DNA of 64,000 bases, from contig NW_024599222.1 in NCBI RefSeq assembly GCF_004379255.2, positions 41,140 to 105,139 on the forward strand, read 5' to 3'. The notes under the pieces are model-generated. The model did no database searches and was not told the origin of the DNA. It saw only the letters and a program-made list of their open reading frames with translations. Below are positions 15,101-24,578 of the stretch, piece after piece. The stretch comes from Salvia splendens. Taxonomy: Eukaryota > Streptophyta > Magnoliopsida > Lamiales > Lamiaceae. The number at the start of each line of letters is the position of its first letter. The first letter of the stretch is position 1. The position numbers and the translations under genes are program-made.

Positions 15101-16350
15101 ATGGCACACCGTATAAACACAATGTACACTTCCAAAAAATACACACATAACGCACAACATAAACAAATTATGCACAAAATATAAGCATTGCATCTACATA
15201 TACACATCACAAAACAAACGAACTATATACAATATACACAAAACAAACTAACTAAATATAATATACACAAAACACATTCACTATACCCAAAGTATACACG
15301 CAATATACACACTATGCACAAATTACACATTACACACAAAATATACATGTACAAAAAATAAACACACAGCTCTCACCATAAACACATTATACATATACGC
15401 ACACTTTACATACTAATCTACACACACAATACACAAAATACAAGTATTACACCCACACAAAACAAAATACACATATCAAAACAAACGGGCTAAATAAACT
15501 ATACTCCAAATACACACATGGCACACCGTATAAACACAATGTACACATATAGAAAATACACACATAGCATACACCTTAAACAAATTATGCACAAAATACA
15601 AGCATAACACCTACATGTACACATCACAAAATACACACACTATGCATACTAAACTACATACATGATACACAAAATACACACGACCCACATTATACAAAGC
15701 ATAACCAATACAAAAAATATACATAGTACTATAAATTACACACATAGCACAAAGTATAAACACGCAATAAACACACTATGCACAAATTACACATTACACA
15801 CAAAATATTCATGTACAAAAAATAAACACCGACCTCACAACATAAACACATTATACATATACACACTGTACGCAATATACACCGTACATAAAACCTACGC
15901 ACACCATACACAAAATACAAGTATTATGCCCATAGAAAAACATAACACAAAATACACACATCAAAACAAACAGGCTAAATATACACATGGCACACCGTAT
16001 AAACACAATGTACACTTCCAAAAAATACACACATAACGCACAACATAAACAAATTATGCACAAAATATAAGCATTGCATCTACATATACACATCACAAAA
16101 TACACACTATGCATACTAATATACACACATTATACACAAAATACACAGACTACACACATTATAAATATAGAAAATATAAATAGTACTACACTACATACAA
16201 GCATTATAACCACATTTACACACAACACAAAATACACACAACACATACAATATTGCACATAATATACAACATACACATTACGCACTATATACACAAAATA
16301 CAGACACTTAATGCACAAAATACGCAAAGCATACAAAAAAAACCTACAAT
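12151..16350 (-). repeat. A/C-rich satellite block, opposite strand bias
   Basis: At about 12151 the sequence switches sharply to A/C-rich tandem motifs (cacaaaatacacac, acacactatgcacaaatta). A marker segment, cacaaaatacacacgaccc, occurs near 12190, 12657, 13328, 14316, 14779 and 15664, so periods are irregular (about 465, 670, 885 and 990 bp). The reverse complement shares the TGTGTATTTTGTG flavour of the left array, but the unit is different: it has GACCCACATTATAC, AACGGGCTAAATA and GGCACACCGTATAA segments that I do not see in the T/G array. It is best described as a diverged sister satellite in inverted orientation. Open frames here of up to 151 codons are composition artefacts. Confidence 0.9.
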
Positions 16351-16354
16351 ATGA

Positions 16355-16846
16355 GGTGCTAATGGACTCCGAGAAGTTGGGGCAGGTGTCGATGCTGGCT
16401 GGCCGAAGAAGCAGCGCCTGAACTATTCCGGTGATTACGCCGGCGGCAGCAGCAGCGGTTCCCACGACCTCCCCGAAGATGCTCAGGAGACCCCGTCCCC
16501 TCCCGCGTTTACTCGCCGCACTCGCCCGGTTGGTCAAAGGCAGGCGCAACTGGCTTGCCAGAGGTCCCAGGAGGTCCAGTCGGCATCCCCCTCTGTTGGC
16601 AGCTCGACAGCCGACCTCGTCTTCTTGGCGCGTCAACAAGCGCGGGCTCAGATGATCAAGGTCATAGATCAATGGAAGAATGTAACTGACCCCGAGGAGA
16701 AGAGTTTTTTTCACGCGGTGCTCGTGAGTATGCGAGAGGATTTGAATCCCGCCGCGGCACAGGTGGGGGGCTCTGACGCGGGCACAGATGCCGCAGATTT
16801 GGGGGTCCCGGATAGCGGCGACAACGGTGACGACAGCGAGGAGTGA
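16355..16846 (+). pseudogene. PIF/Harbinger-type Myb/NAM-associated ORF fragment
   Basis: The frame is open from 16355 to the TGA ending at 16846 (about 163 codons). It has no ATG near its beginning, and a stop lies directly upstream at 16352, so this is a 3' fragment. The translation contains KKQRLN, a Ser/Gly stretch, TRRTRPVGQRQAQ, then a helical region (ARQQARAQMIKVIDQWKN, TDPEEKSFFHAVL) and an acidic tail ending DDSEE. This order (basic KKxR, a Ser/Pro-rich linker, an RPxGxxxA motif, a C-terminal coiled helix) is what I recall for the C-terminal half of plant Harbinger ORF1 / NAM-associated Myb-like proteins. GC content is far higher than in its surroundings. The transposon end at 17162-17180 downstream supports this origin. 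A shadow reading frame on the minus strand (16130-16714) has no recognisable content. Confidence 0.6.
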
Positions 16847-17161
16847 GGTGGAGGCGGAGGCGGGGGGCTCGTGCGTGGATTATGAGTTTTTTTTTAAAGT
16901 AATGAATTTTTTTAATTAATGTACTTTTTAAAATTTTAATATTATTATTGAATTTTCCCGTATATGTGTCGTAAATTTAATTCCGTATTTTATGTGATTG
17001 TTAATTATTTGTTTTTAGTGCTGATGATGTGGCTAGGCTATGGCTGGGCTATTGCTTGTCCAGTTGCTTGTTCTGATGATGTGGCAGAGGGGATTTTAGT
17101 GCTGATGATGTGGCAGAGGAGTTTGTGGCTGGGCTATGGCTGGCCTATTGCTTGTCCACTT
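16847..17161 (+). mobile_element. Harbinger-like element, 3' non-coding part
   Basis: AT-rich sequence follows the ORF stop, then a region with an internal direct duplication: ttttagtgctgatgatgtgg occurs near 17016 and again near 17096, each followed by ggctatggctgg-type sequence. I see no gene. It links the ORF fragment to the terminal inverted repeat and so belongs to the same element. The element's 5' end is missing where it meets the A/C satellite at about 16350. Confidence 0.55.
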
Positions 17162-17180
17162 CCTATTGTGGATGCTCTTA
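17162..17180 (+). mobile_element. Harbinger 3' terminal inverted repeat plus TTA target site
   Basis: The sequence cctattgtggatgctc followed by tta reads on the minus strand as TAA-GAGCATCCACAATAGG. This matches the GAGCATCCACAATGG-type terminal repeat and TTA/TAA target site typical of plant PIF/Harbinger elements. No partner repeat is present upstream. The bases directly after it continue as coding-like sequence (LSRSNSRK), so the element had inserted into the pseudogene described next. Confidence 0.65.
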
Positions 17181-17440
17181 GCCGGAGCAATTCAAGGAAA
17201 GAAGAGCACTCGCCTTACCACAAAAATCCTCTTTCCGAGATCGACACCATCATCATCTCATAGGTCTCTAATTTCTCCATTTCCATTATTCAATTCGAAA
17301 AATCCCCAATCATCTATCAAATCGAATTAAAACAGAGCACATTTTGATGTAAACGAATTCAATCGGCGTGGTGCAGGTAGTGCCACCCAGCAGAAAACAA
17401 CCGGCAACAATGGCGGCGTGATTCCCCCGACCGTGACGAG

Positions 17441-17445
17441 AAGCC
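17441..17445 (+). repeat. Target-site duplication AAGCC, left copy
   Basis: AAGCC abuts the first TG of the solo LTR. The matching copy is at 19427-19431. Removing the LTR and one copy restores a continuous reading frame across the site. Confidence 0.9.
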
Positions 17446-19426
17446 TGTAACACCCCGTAAAAACAAAAAAAAAGAAGAAAAAAAATCAATTATTTATTCC
17501 AAATTTGTAGTCAACTATTTGGTCAAATATATTTCTCCAAACCCCATCACCAAACGATTTCCCCATATCCCTACTCCCTAAAATCTCTCCAACAAACCAA
17601 ATCTCCACAGAATTATTATATATCTCAACAACTCCATATCAGTTTCAAATCTACAATTTATACGTGAATATATACGCCCACACCGTCCCACAAATTTTTC
17701 ATCACATCTGGAGTAGGGCAGCCGTGAGTTTCATTCCTCCCTGAAATTGCAAAATCTGACCCCGTTACAAAAAGGTATATCCCTCCAGCAACCAATTCCC
17801 CTTTCTCTTCATGTGTTTGCATCTCACATAATACCCAACCAAAAACCAAACTTTGAATCGAACATAAAAAAATGAAATAAAAGGTTTAAAATTTGGGGAA
17901 AAGGAGAGAGAGATGACCGGGGTACGAAATTGGTGCTTCTGTGAAGTAATTTTAAGAGTGAGCTTGATGTTTTAGTGAATTTTGGAAGAAGGCGACGGGA
18001 AATTGACTTTTCTCTCAAATTGGGATCTTGTCATGTGAGGGAAAGAGATGAAGGAGGAAGGGAGAGGTGGGGCCGATAGTGGAGAAGGGAGTATTGCTTG
18101 GTGGGTCATTATTCTTGGGCCTCCCTTCTTTTTATTTTTGGAGAAATAAGGGTGGGTAATATAATTCTATTGGGCCTCTTTTGGAGTTATAATAGTTGGG
18201 CTTCTTAATTTAATTGAAGGAATAAGTTGGACTAAGTAAATAATTAATTTGATTCTTGGGCTGATAAATTAATCGTGGGGAATTATTTAATTTGCTCTCG
18301 AATAATTTGAAGTACGAATAATTTCATCTTAAGTCCGAAATAAATATATTTTTAGAGGAAATGAAGGCGAGAATTTAATTATACGCTTAAATAATTTTTG
18401 GGAATTTATTCCGACATCGTGGTGGAAATACGAGGAGCCAACGGAGGAACTTTAGACGGCCGCCGGAAGATCGAAAACTGAGAAATGAGATAAATGATTT
18501 TTAATTAGGGTGCATGCATCTTATTTATTTGCTTGATTTATTGTGTTGATTTATGTGTTATTTAAATACTAAAGGTGATTTCTTGCAAGCGAGACGTGAT
18601 ATCAAGGGAAAGGAAACAATTTTGGATTAAGAACTTGAGGTGGGCTTTCTTTTTAAATAAGGGCTATGCCATAAGTATTTTTTTATGTGAAAATGATATG
18701 AATATTTGTCATGCCGTATTTTGTTTTATTCTATGGAACCTATCTGATGTGGCTTTTGCCATCAATGGATAATCGAATTCGGGTATGTCTAGGGAGTGAG
18801 TACCTATTCAGGCTAGTGTACACCTATGGAGATCGTGAGTCGTCTTTTGGGTCGGCTGGTCTAGTGACTTGGAATGTGGCCACATTCTTTGTCATCAATG
18901 GTAGACATCTAAGGGAAAATGACTGCAGTCACGAATTTTACGATGGAAATGATTTTAGTGTCTTGGGCGATTTCTAAAGTTAAAACCCCAAGGTCACTCA
19001 ATGGTGGCTTGATAAATACTTTTTATAAAATATTTTCGGCATGAGTCCACTGAGTGCATCAAGTACTCAGCCCTACATTTCTTTTTTAAAATGTGCAGGT
19101 TGAGCGTGACGGGTGTGGTGGGTGTTGAGCAAGACCGTTGAAGAAATTTAAGTGTTTAGAATGTGTCATGTCTTCACACGTGACATATTCCTTCTCTCAA
19201 ATGCTTCCGCTAAGTAATTGTCCTTCTTTTGAGTTCTTGTATCGCTGAGATAATATTCATTTTTGAGTTGTTGATTATTGAGATACTCTGATTTTATTCG
19301 AGCTATTCCCATTTGTTTCGAGCTATGGTCGAATTGTGTTGTTTTCCCCTTTCTTCCCCGCTTCTTTAATCCTCCCCTAGTCGTGATCAACCGTGTTTTC
19401 TATCCTTAGAAAATGCGGGCGTGACA
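17446..19426 (+). mobile_element. Solo LTR, Ty3/gypsy type, 1981 bp
   Basis: It starts TGTAACACCCCG and ends GGGCGTGACA, flanked by a 5-bp direct duplication AAGCC (17441-17445 and 19427-19431). There is no internal domain, so it is a solo LTR left by LTR-LTR recombination. Its interior matches, in opposite orientation, the LTRs of the element at 20251-26693: both encode the same accidental string (FVLFYGTYLMWLLPSMDN) and both end in the CAGGTTGAGCGTGACGGGTG...GTGACA region. It is visibly diverged from those LTRs (different first bases, many substitutions and indels), so it is an older insertion of the same family. Confidence 0.9.
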
Positions 19427-19431
19427 AAGCC
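19427..19431 (+). repeat. Target-site duplication AAGCC, right copy
   Basis: AAGCC directly follows the terminal CA of the solo LTR and matches 17441-17445. Confidence 0.9.
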
Positions 19432-20010
19432 GCTCGTCATGCCTATCTCGAGACCTCGACATCAATCCTAAAACCCTAACAAACCCTAATTCATCCTACA
19501 TTGCGCTTCTGCTTGAAGACATTCACAAATTCCACCAAAACAAAGTTCCACCGGCGTCGTTTCCTCTGCCGCCGGGCGTGACCAAAGCGTGTTCCATCCT
19601 GGAAGCCGTCGCCGATCTCAACTTCAGCACAACATCGAATCTGTCGATGACGGAGCAACTCAAGGCGAGGAAGGCGAAGCAGGATCCAATTTTGGAATCG
19701 GAGATCGTAGGGAGCGATGACCTAATGCAGCCTAGCTTCCACAAATATGTGACGGGTTAGGACGGGCGCCGGAGACGACGAAGACTTGGAAGAGCAGGAA
19801 TCCTTCGGCAGCAATAGCCGGGAGCCAGCAGCAGTGGACGTGTTCTTCAAGCTGGGAGCCTAATTTAGCAGAATCGACGAGATTGGTGGGGTATCAGAGG
19901 CACACAGCGGCGTCGGAGTCGGCGAGAGTAGTTGATGAAGGTGGCAAAGAATAATGGAATTGGAAGGGCGAGAATTGCGAGTCGAGTTTCGCAAAGAATT
20001 CTATCGCATA

Positions 20011-20245
20011 CTGCAAAGAATAAATATTATTTATTTCATATTTTAAATGAATATTTATTAAAATAATTAGGGAGTAAAAAATTATAATTAATCGTCTAAT
20101 TTGGTCAAAATCGGGATTAAATCCGTTGACCGTTAAAAACAAACGGAACAGTTAGTCCAGGACCAATTGTGATCCAATTTGAAATGTTCAGGATGCAAAA
20201 ATTCAAAAGATAAATTTTAGGACCAAAATCGTAAAATGGGCATAT
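20011..20245. other. AT-rich intergenic remnant
   Basis: No gene is visible. It contains a loosely repeated phrase (aggaccaattgtgatcc, aggaccaaaatcg) that continues across the retroelement as aggaccagttttgac at 26697. The two flanks were therefore contiguous before insertion. Confidence 0.6.
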
Positions 20246-20250
20246 GTTCA
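20246..20250 (+). repeat. Target-site duplication GTTCA, left
   Basis: GTTCA immediately precedes the TG of the left LTR and is matched at 26694-26698. Confidence 0.92.
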
Positions 20251-22365
20251 TGTCACGCCCGCATTTTCTCAGGATAGGAAACACGGTTGATCGCGACTAG
20301 GGGAGGATTGAAGAGGCGGGGAAGAAGGGGGAAAACAACACAACTCAACCATTGCCCGAAACAAATGGGAATAGCTCGAATAAAATCAGAGTATCTCAAC
20401 GATCAACAACTCAAAAGAAACAATATTTAGCGGAAGCATTTGAGAGAAGGAATATGCCACGTGTGAAGACATGACACATTCTAAACACTTAATTTCTTCA
20501 ACGGTCTTGCTCAACACCCACCGCACCCGTCACGCTCAACCTGCAATTTTTAAAAGAAAAGCAGGGCTGAGTACTTGATGCACTCAATGGACTCATGCCG
20601 AAAACATTTTATAAAAAGTATTTATCATGCCACCATTGAGTGACCTTGGGGTTTTAACTTTAGAAATCGCCCAAGACACTAAAATCATTTCCATCGTAAA
20701 ACTCGTGACTGCAGTCATTTTCCCATAGATGTCTACCATATCTGATCCATTGATGACAAGGAATGTGGCCACATCCCAAGTCACTAGACCGGCCGACCCA
20801 AAAGACAGCTCACGATCTCCATAGGTGTACACTAGCCTGAATAGGGACTCACTCCCTAGACAGACCCGAATTCGATTATCCATTGATGGCAAAAGCCACA
20901 TCAGATAGGTTCCATAGAATAAAACAAAACACGGCATGACAAATATTCATATCATTTTCACATAAAAAGTATACTTAGGGCATTGCCCTTATTTAAAAAG
21001 AAAGCCCACCTCGAACGCTTAACTCCTCAACACTTTCTTGTTTCAACCGCAACAACGTGCACAAGTTCACCCTTTTTGAAATATCATGATATGCAAAATT
21101 AGACTTTGCAAAATAAATAAATTTAACAATGCATGCATCTTAAGTGCGTGCTCAATTTATTCTCCCATCATTTCTTAGAAGCTATATCCTCGTATTTTAT
21201 GGCTCAAAACATCACTTAAGTGATCTGCCAACAAAACTTAATTTATCCCATAACTATGCAAAGTATAAATATTCCCAACTAAAGAATAATAACCACCATA
21301 ACACATTTTCTACCCAATACTATTCCAATTAATTAGTCCATCGACAAATCTAAGAGTAACAACTAATTAAGAAAAAAAAAAAAAGGTAGTACACATATCC
21401 TCACAGCCACCAACGTACATATACATATCTTCCAAATCCACAATACATAGTTATCAATTCCCCACTTTAAAATTAATATACAATAATCCTCATTGAACCC
21501 CCATCAAATAATATAACTAGTAGTGCTTAAACAATTAAAACAAGAAAAAGGGAAAGGAGTTGGCAACATATTTTACTCCCAACTTAGCACATGTATATAC
21601 TCCCTCAACACACACGTACGTGTACAAAAGAAGGAAGAAATTAGTAAAAAGTATACTCCCAACCGTCAATGCATCTCTCTCTATCTCAAATCCCTCTCTG
21701 TTCTTCCTCCCTCTCTCTCTCCTTCTGCCTTTCTTCCCCAATTCACCAAAACATCAAGCTCACTCTCCAAATTACTTCACAGAAGCACCAATTTCGTACC
21801 CCGGTCATCTCTCTCTCCTTTTCCCCAAATTTGAAACCTTTTATTTCATTTTTTTTATGCTCGATTCAAAGTTTGGTTTTTGGTTGGGTATTATGTGAGA
21901 TGCAAACACATGAAGAGAAAGGAGAATTGGTTGCTAGGAGGGATATACCTTTTTGTAAGGGGGACAGATTTTGCAATTTCAGGGAGGAATGAAACTCACG
22001 GCTGCCCTACTCCAGATGTGATGAAAAATTTGTGGGACAGTGTGGGCGTATATATTCACGTATAAATTGTAGATTTGAAACTGATATGGAGTTGTTGAGA
22101 TATATAATAATTCTGTGGAGATTTGGTTTGTTGGAGAGATTTTAGGGAGTGGAGATATTGATGAAGAAACGTGTAGAATGAAATTAGGAGAAGTAATTCA
22201 TGTTGACTGAGGATTTGACTGCAGGATTAGAATAATAAATTAATATTTCGGCTTCTTAAAAAAAATTCCATAGGCTCTCAAAATAAAACGGAACGATAGT
22301 TGGCTAAAAAAATTCGACAGTAATCCAAAAATAACTTAAAGGAATAGAAAAAGTCGGGCGTCACA
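20251..22365 (-). repeat. 3' LTR of the TR-GAG element
   Basis: On the plus strand it begins TGTCACGCCCG and ends CGGGCGTCACA. It contains a CT-rich tract near 21670-21740 and an A12-type run near 21370. Comparison with the other LTR shows at least two substitutions: C versus T at base 12 (20262), and aagaaggggg versus aagaaagggg near 20325. Six accidental open frames have identical translations in both LTRs, so other differences are few. Confidence 0.92.
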
Positions 22366-22484
22366 ATCTACCTATCTTAACAAAAATTTCGTCCCGAAAT
22401 TTGCAAAAATATAACTAAATGGTTCCTAGTACTCTCCATCTTATCCTCAAATTCTCAAGCGCATTCATCGCAACCACAATATTA
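22366..22484 (-). other. Gag-to-LTR stretch with polypurine-tract remnant
   Basis: Read on the minus strand, after the gag stop come about 60 bp, then gcaaatttcgggacgaaatt, a short purine-leaning stretch (aagataggtagat) and the 3' LTR. In full-length relatives the cgggacgaaatt motif lies near the end of pol and just before the polypurine tract, so pol appears to have been removed cleanly between gag and this point. The polypurine tract is weak (GATAGGTAG rather than AGAGGGG). Confidence 0.6.
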
Positions 22485-23522
22485 CTATTGGTTTGGGGGT
22501 GGAGCTGGGTCTCGTCTTGGGTCGGCTTGAATTGCTTGAAGTTGTGGGCGTGGCCCTTGGTCGTTTTGCCTTGCACCCACTCCAACATTCTTACTTGGGC
22601 AATCTCTAGAGAAATGGCCATTTCCACCACAATTGTAACATCCATCAAACTTGAGTCTACACTCTCCACGATGGTTCCTAGAGCATATAGTGCATGGAGG
22701 AATCCTAGGTTGGAAATTACCCCTCTGATTGGGGGCAGTCTGGATATGTTGTTGCCTCTTATTTTCATATGGACCCTGATCCCCATCCCATTTCCTCTTG
22801 TCTCGAGAGTTATGTTGTTGCTGTGGTGTTGGTGGTGTAGGATTCGCTACCGTCTCATCCTTAGGCAATGCCTCTTCCACATCTAAAGCGCAACTCAAAA
22901 TCTCAGAGTATGTAACTCCTCTACGGCTGGCCACGGCTACCCTTATTTCGTGTCTAAGACCAGAACGAAATTTTTCGGCCATTTTCTCATCTGTGTCTAC
23001 CAACTCGGGTGCATATCGGGTCATTTCACAAAGAGCACGGTCGTACTCCGTCACCATCATGCTTCCTTGTTTTAGGGTGTGGAACTCAACTATCTTTGCC
23101 CGTCTGTAGCTCATGGGAATGTACTTGTTGTACACCTCCTCTTTGAATTCATTCCATGTCAGGGCCTCACGGCGTGCGGGGTTCATTGTTCTTCGCTTAG
23201 TATCCCACCAAAAATCGGCAGGCCCAGTTAATTGAAAAGTTACACAAGCGACACGTTCCCTATCTGTGCACTCCATAAACTTGAATATACGCTCGAGGGC
23301 GCGTATCCAGGCCTCTGCCTTTGGTGGCTCTCCAAGTCCATCAAACTGTGGGGGGTTTTGCTTCAAAAATGTCTTGATGTATCCTTTTTCTTGAGGTGGA
23401 GGTGGGGGTGGTGGTGGTGGCGGGAGTTGATTTCCAACACTCTCCTCGGACCGTTCCTCCCCATTGCGCCCTACTCGTGGACCACGTCCACGTCCATCTC
23501 CACGTCCACGTCTCGGTGGCAT
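22485..23522 (-). CDS. gag: Retrotransposon Gag polyprotein
   Basis: This is a 345-residue capsid/nucleocapsid protein that packages element RNA into virus-like particles in the cytoplasm. Residues 1-30 are Arg/Gly-rich, followed by a 10-proline run at 34-43. The retrotransposon gag core is about 50-215 (FLKQNPPQFDG, AEAWIRALERIF, ALTWNEFKEEVYNKY, LRHEIRVAV). A Gln/Lys-rich linker follows. Two Cys/His units lie at the C terminus: C277-x2-C-x3-H-x3-C288, and a canonical zinc knuckle C295-x2-C-x4-H-x4-C308 (CYNCGGNGHFSRDC). The reading frame has no internal stop, which agrees with a recent insertion. It ends at NQ-stop with no protease or reverse transcriptase downstream, so the protein could act only with enzymes supplied by a relative. 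The start is the first ATG, before a basic PPRRGRG stretch. Confidence 0.93.
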   Translation of the reverse strand: MPPRRGRGDGRGRGPRVGRNGEERSEESVGNQLPPPPPPPPPPQEKGYIKTFLKQNPPQFDGLGEPPKAEAWIRALERIFKFMECTDRERVACVTFQLTGPADFWWDTKRRTMNPARREALTWNEFKEEVYNKYIPMSYRRAKIVEFHTLKQGSMMVTEYDRALCEMTRYAPELVDTDEKMAEKFRSGLRHEIRVAVASRRGVTYSEILSCALDVEEALPKDETVANPTPPTPQQQHNSRDKRKWDGDQGPYENKRQQHIQTAPNQRGNFQPRIPPCTICSRNHRGECRLKFDGCYNCGGNGHFSRDCPSKNVGVGARQNDQGPRPQLQAIQADPRRDPAPPPNQ

Positions 23523-24563
23523 TCTGTTTCATAGGCACACGAGTTAGTACGATTGCTCATATTCCAACTTCACCACTTTCATATCTTTTCATACATCATA
23601 ATACTGACTTCTCTTCTCATTCTTCGATTTTCCTTGCCTCGTATTTTTGATAAATTAGGGATTCGCCCCACACTTTCAGATTCTCGTTCATTTTTGTCAC
23701 TCGGGAAAGTGATAGATTATCTCAACTTAAAACTACGGTTCGCGTGTATTCAATCTAGCCTACAACATAAGCACTCTATGTTCGCCACGTACTTCATCAT
23801 CTCTCATCTCAACATCTACCACAATTAACGTCATTCATACCACAAGATAAACACACAACATTTTCACATCTCATAGCTAAACACTTTCGCACTTCACATT
23901 TGCATTCATAAAATTTTGACACAAAAGCTTTCTTCAAACTCTTTCACACTTTCCTAAAATTTCCACATCTCACTTTTAAAGTAAAAGTTTTGACTCAAAA
24001 CTAAAATATACTTTCGCATCAACTTTCATCCATCGTATAAAACACTCCATAGAATAACGCATCTTACTTTGCACCTCATAACATAAATATCATCATACTT
24101 CCATAGCTCAATTTTCCAAACGAAAAAGTTAAAACTATTTTTCTCGAAACTCAAAAATTTTCGAATAATTCATAAACACAGTATTTCCAATGATCAATTT
24201 TTTTTCATAAAAGATAAATCACCCCATTGCATAACATACATCTTTCTATCACCATAGATTTTCATCTTCTCGCAAAACACACACACACATATATATATAC
24301 CATAGCTCCTCTATCCCATTGTAAAACATACTTTGTTTTCATAACCATAGCTCTTCTCATCTCATTTTCAGAAAACTTTCTTACAAAAATTTTCATAAAA
24401 TAAATTACCTTTTTCTTGATTGAGCGTGGCGAAGTGGGATGTTGAGCCTTCAATGCATAATTATTATTATCATTATTATTATTATCACTATTATTTTAGT
24501 CTAGCGAAACAAGTCTAGACTAAGACTGAAAAGACTCTCGGGTCCAGAGCGGAAAGAAAAATT
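23523..24563 (-). other. TR-GAG 5' untranslated leader
   Basis: About 1 kb of AT-rich sequence lies between the PBS and the gag ATG, without a recognisable protein. It includes a CA/TA microsatellite near 24277-24300 and an ATT/TTA trinucleotide run near 24460-24495. Such long leaders normally hold packaging signals; nothing specific can be assigned. Confidence 0.5.
24460..24497 (+). repeat. ATT trinucleotide microsatellite
   Basis: Imperfect (ATT)n with a few ATC interruptions, inside the retroelement leader. Confidence 0.8.
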
Positions 24564-24575
24564 GCTATGATACCA
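24564..24575 (-). other. Primer-binding site, initiator tRNA-Met type
   Basis: Read on the minus strand, a few bases after the 5' LTR is TGGTATCATAGC. The usual plant PBS for initiator tRNA-Met is TGGTATCAGAGC, so this differs at one base. Its position just inside the LTR sets the orientation of the whole element. Confidence 0.85.
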
Positions 24576-24578
24576 CTT

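Larger units (their letters stand above)
17178..20010 (+). pseudogene. At1g65710-like plant gene, broken by insertions
   Basis: Four stretches read as one plant protein of unknown function that I recall as At1g65710-like. (1) 17178-17263: SRSNSRKEEHSPYHKNPLSE. (2) About 17380-17445: ATQQKTTGNNGGV then PPTVTRS. (3) 19432-19760, directly after the solo LTR and in frame with segment 2 once one target duplication is removed: SRDLDIN, SYIALLLEDIHKFHQNK, GVTKACSILEAVADLN, then DDLMQPSFHKYVT. (4) About 19760-20010 in shifted frames: EDLEEQESFGSNS, SSSWEPNLAEST, GIGRARIASRV. Lesions are the Harbinger insertion at the 5' end, a stop at about 17263, a frameshift near the VVQ motif, the 1981-bp LTR, a stop/frameshift after HKYVT and a further frameshift. 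The part upstream of 17178 is lost. Family assignment is from memory; the decay is seen directly. Confidence 0.6.

Noticed and set aside
12151..16350. CRISPR-like direct repeats
   Set aside because: No constant repeat with unique equal-length spacers; the whole block is low-complexity eukaryotic satellite.
16130..16714. 194-codon minus-strand frame across the satellite/Harbinger junction
   Set aside because: It is antisense to the better-supported Harbinger ORF fragment and runs straight into A/C satellite; no recognisable protein.
21523..21992. 100-112-codon frames in the LTR, duplicated at 25851-26320
   Set aside because: They lie in the CT-rich part of each LTR in several frames at once and are copied only because the LTRs are copies.
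22419..22886. 155-codon plus-strand frame inside the retroelement
   Set aside because: Shadow of the gag gene on the opposite strand.
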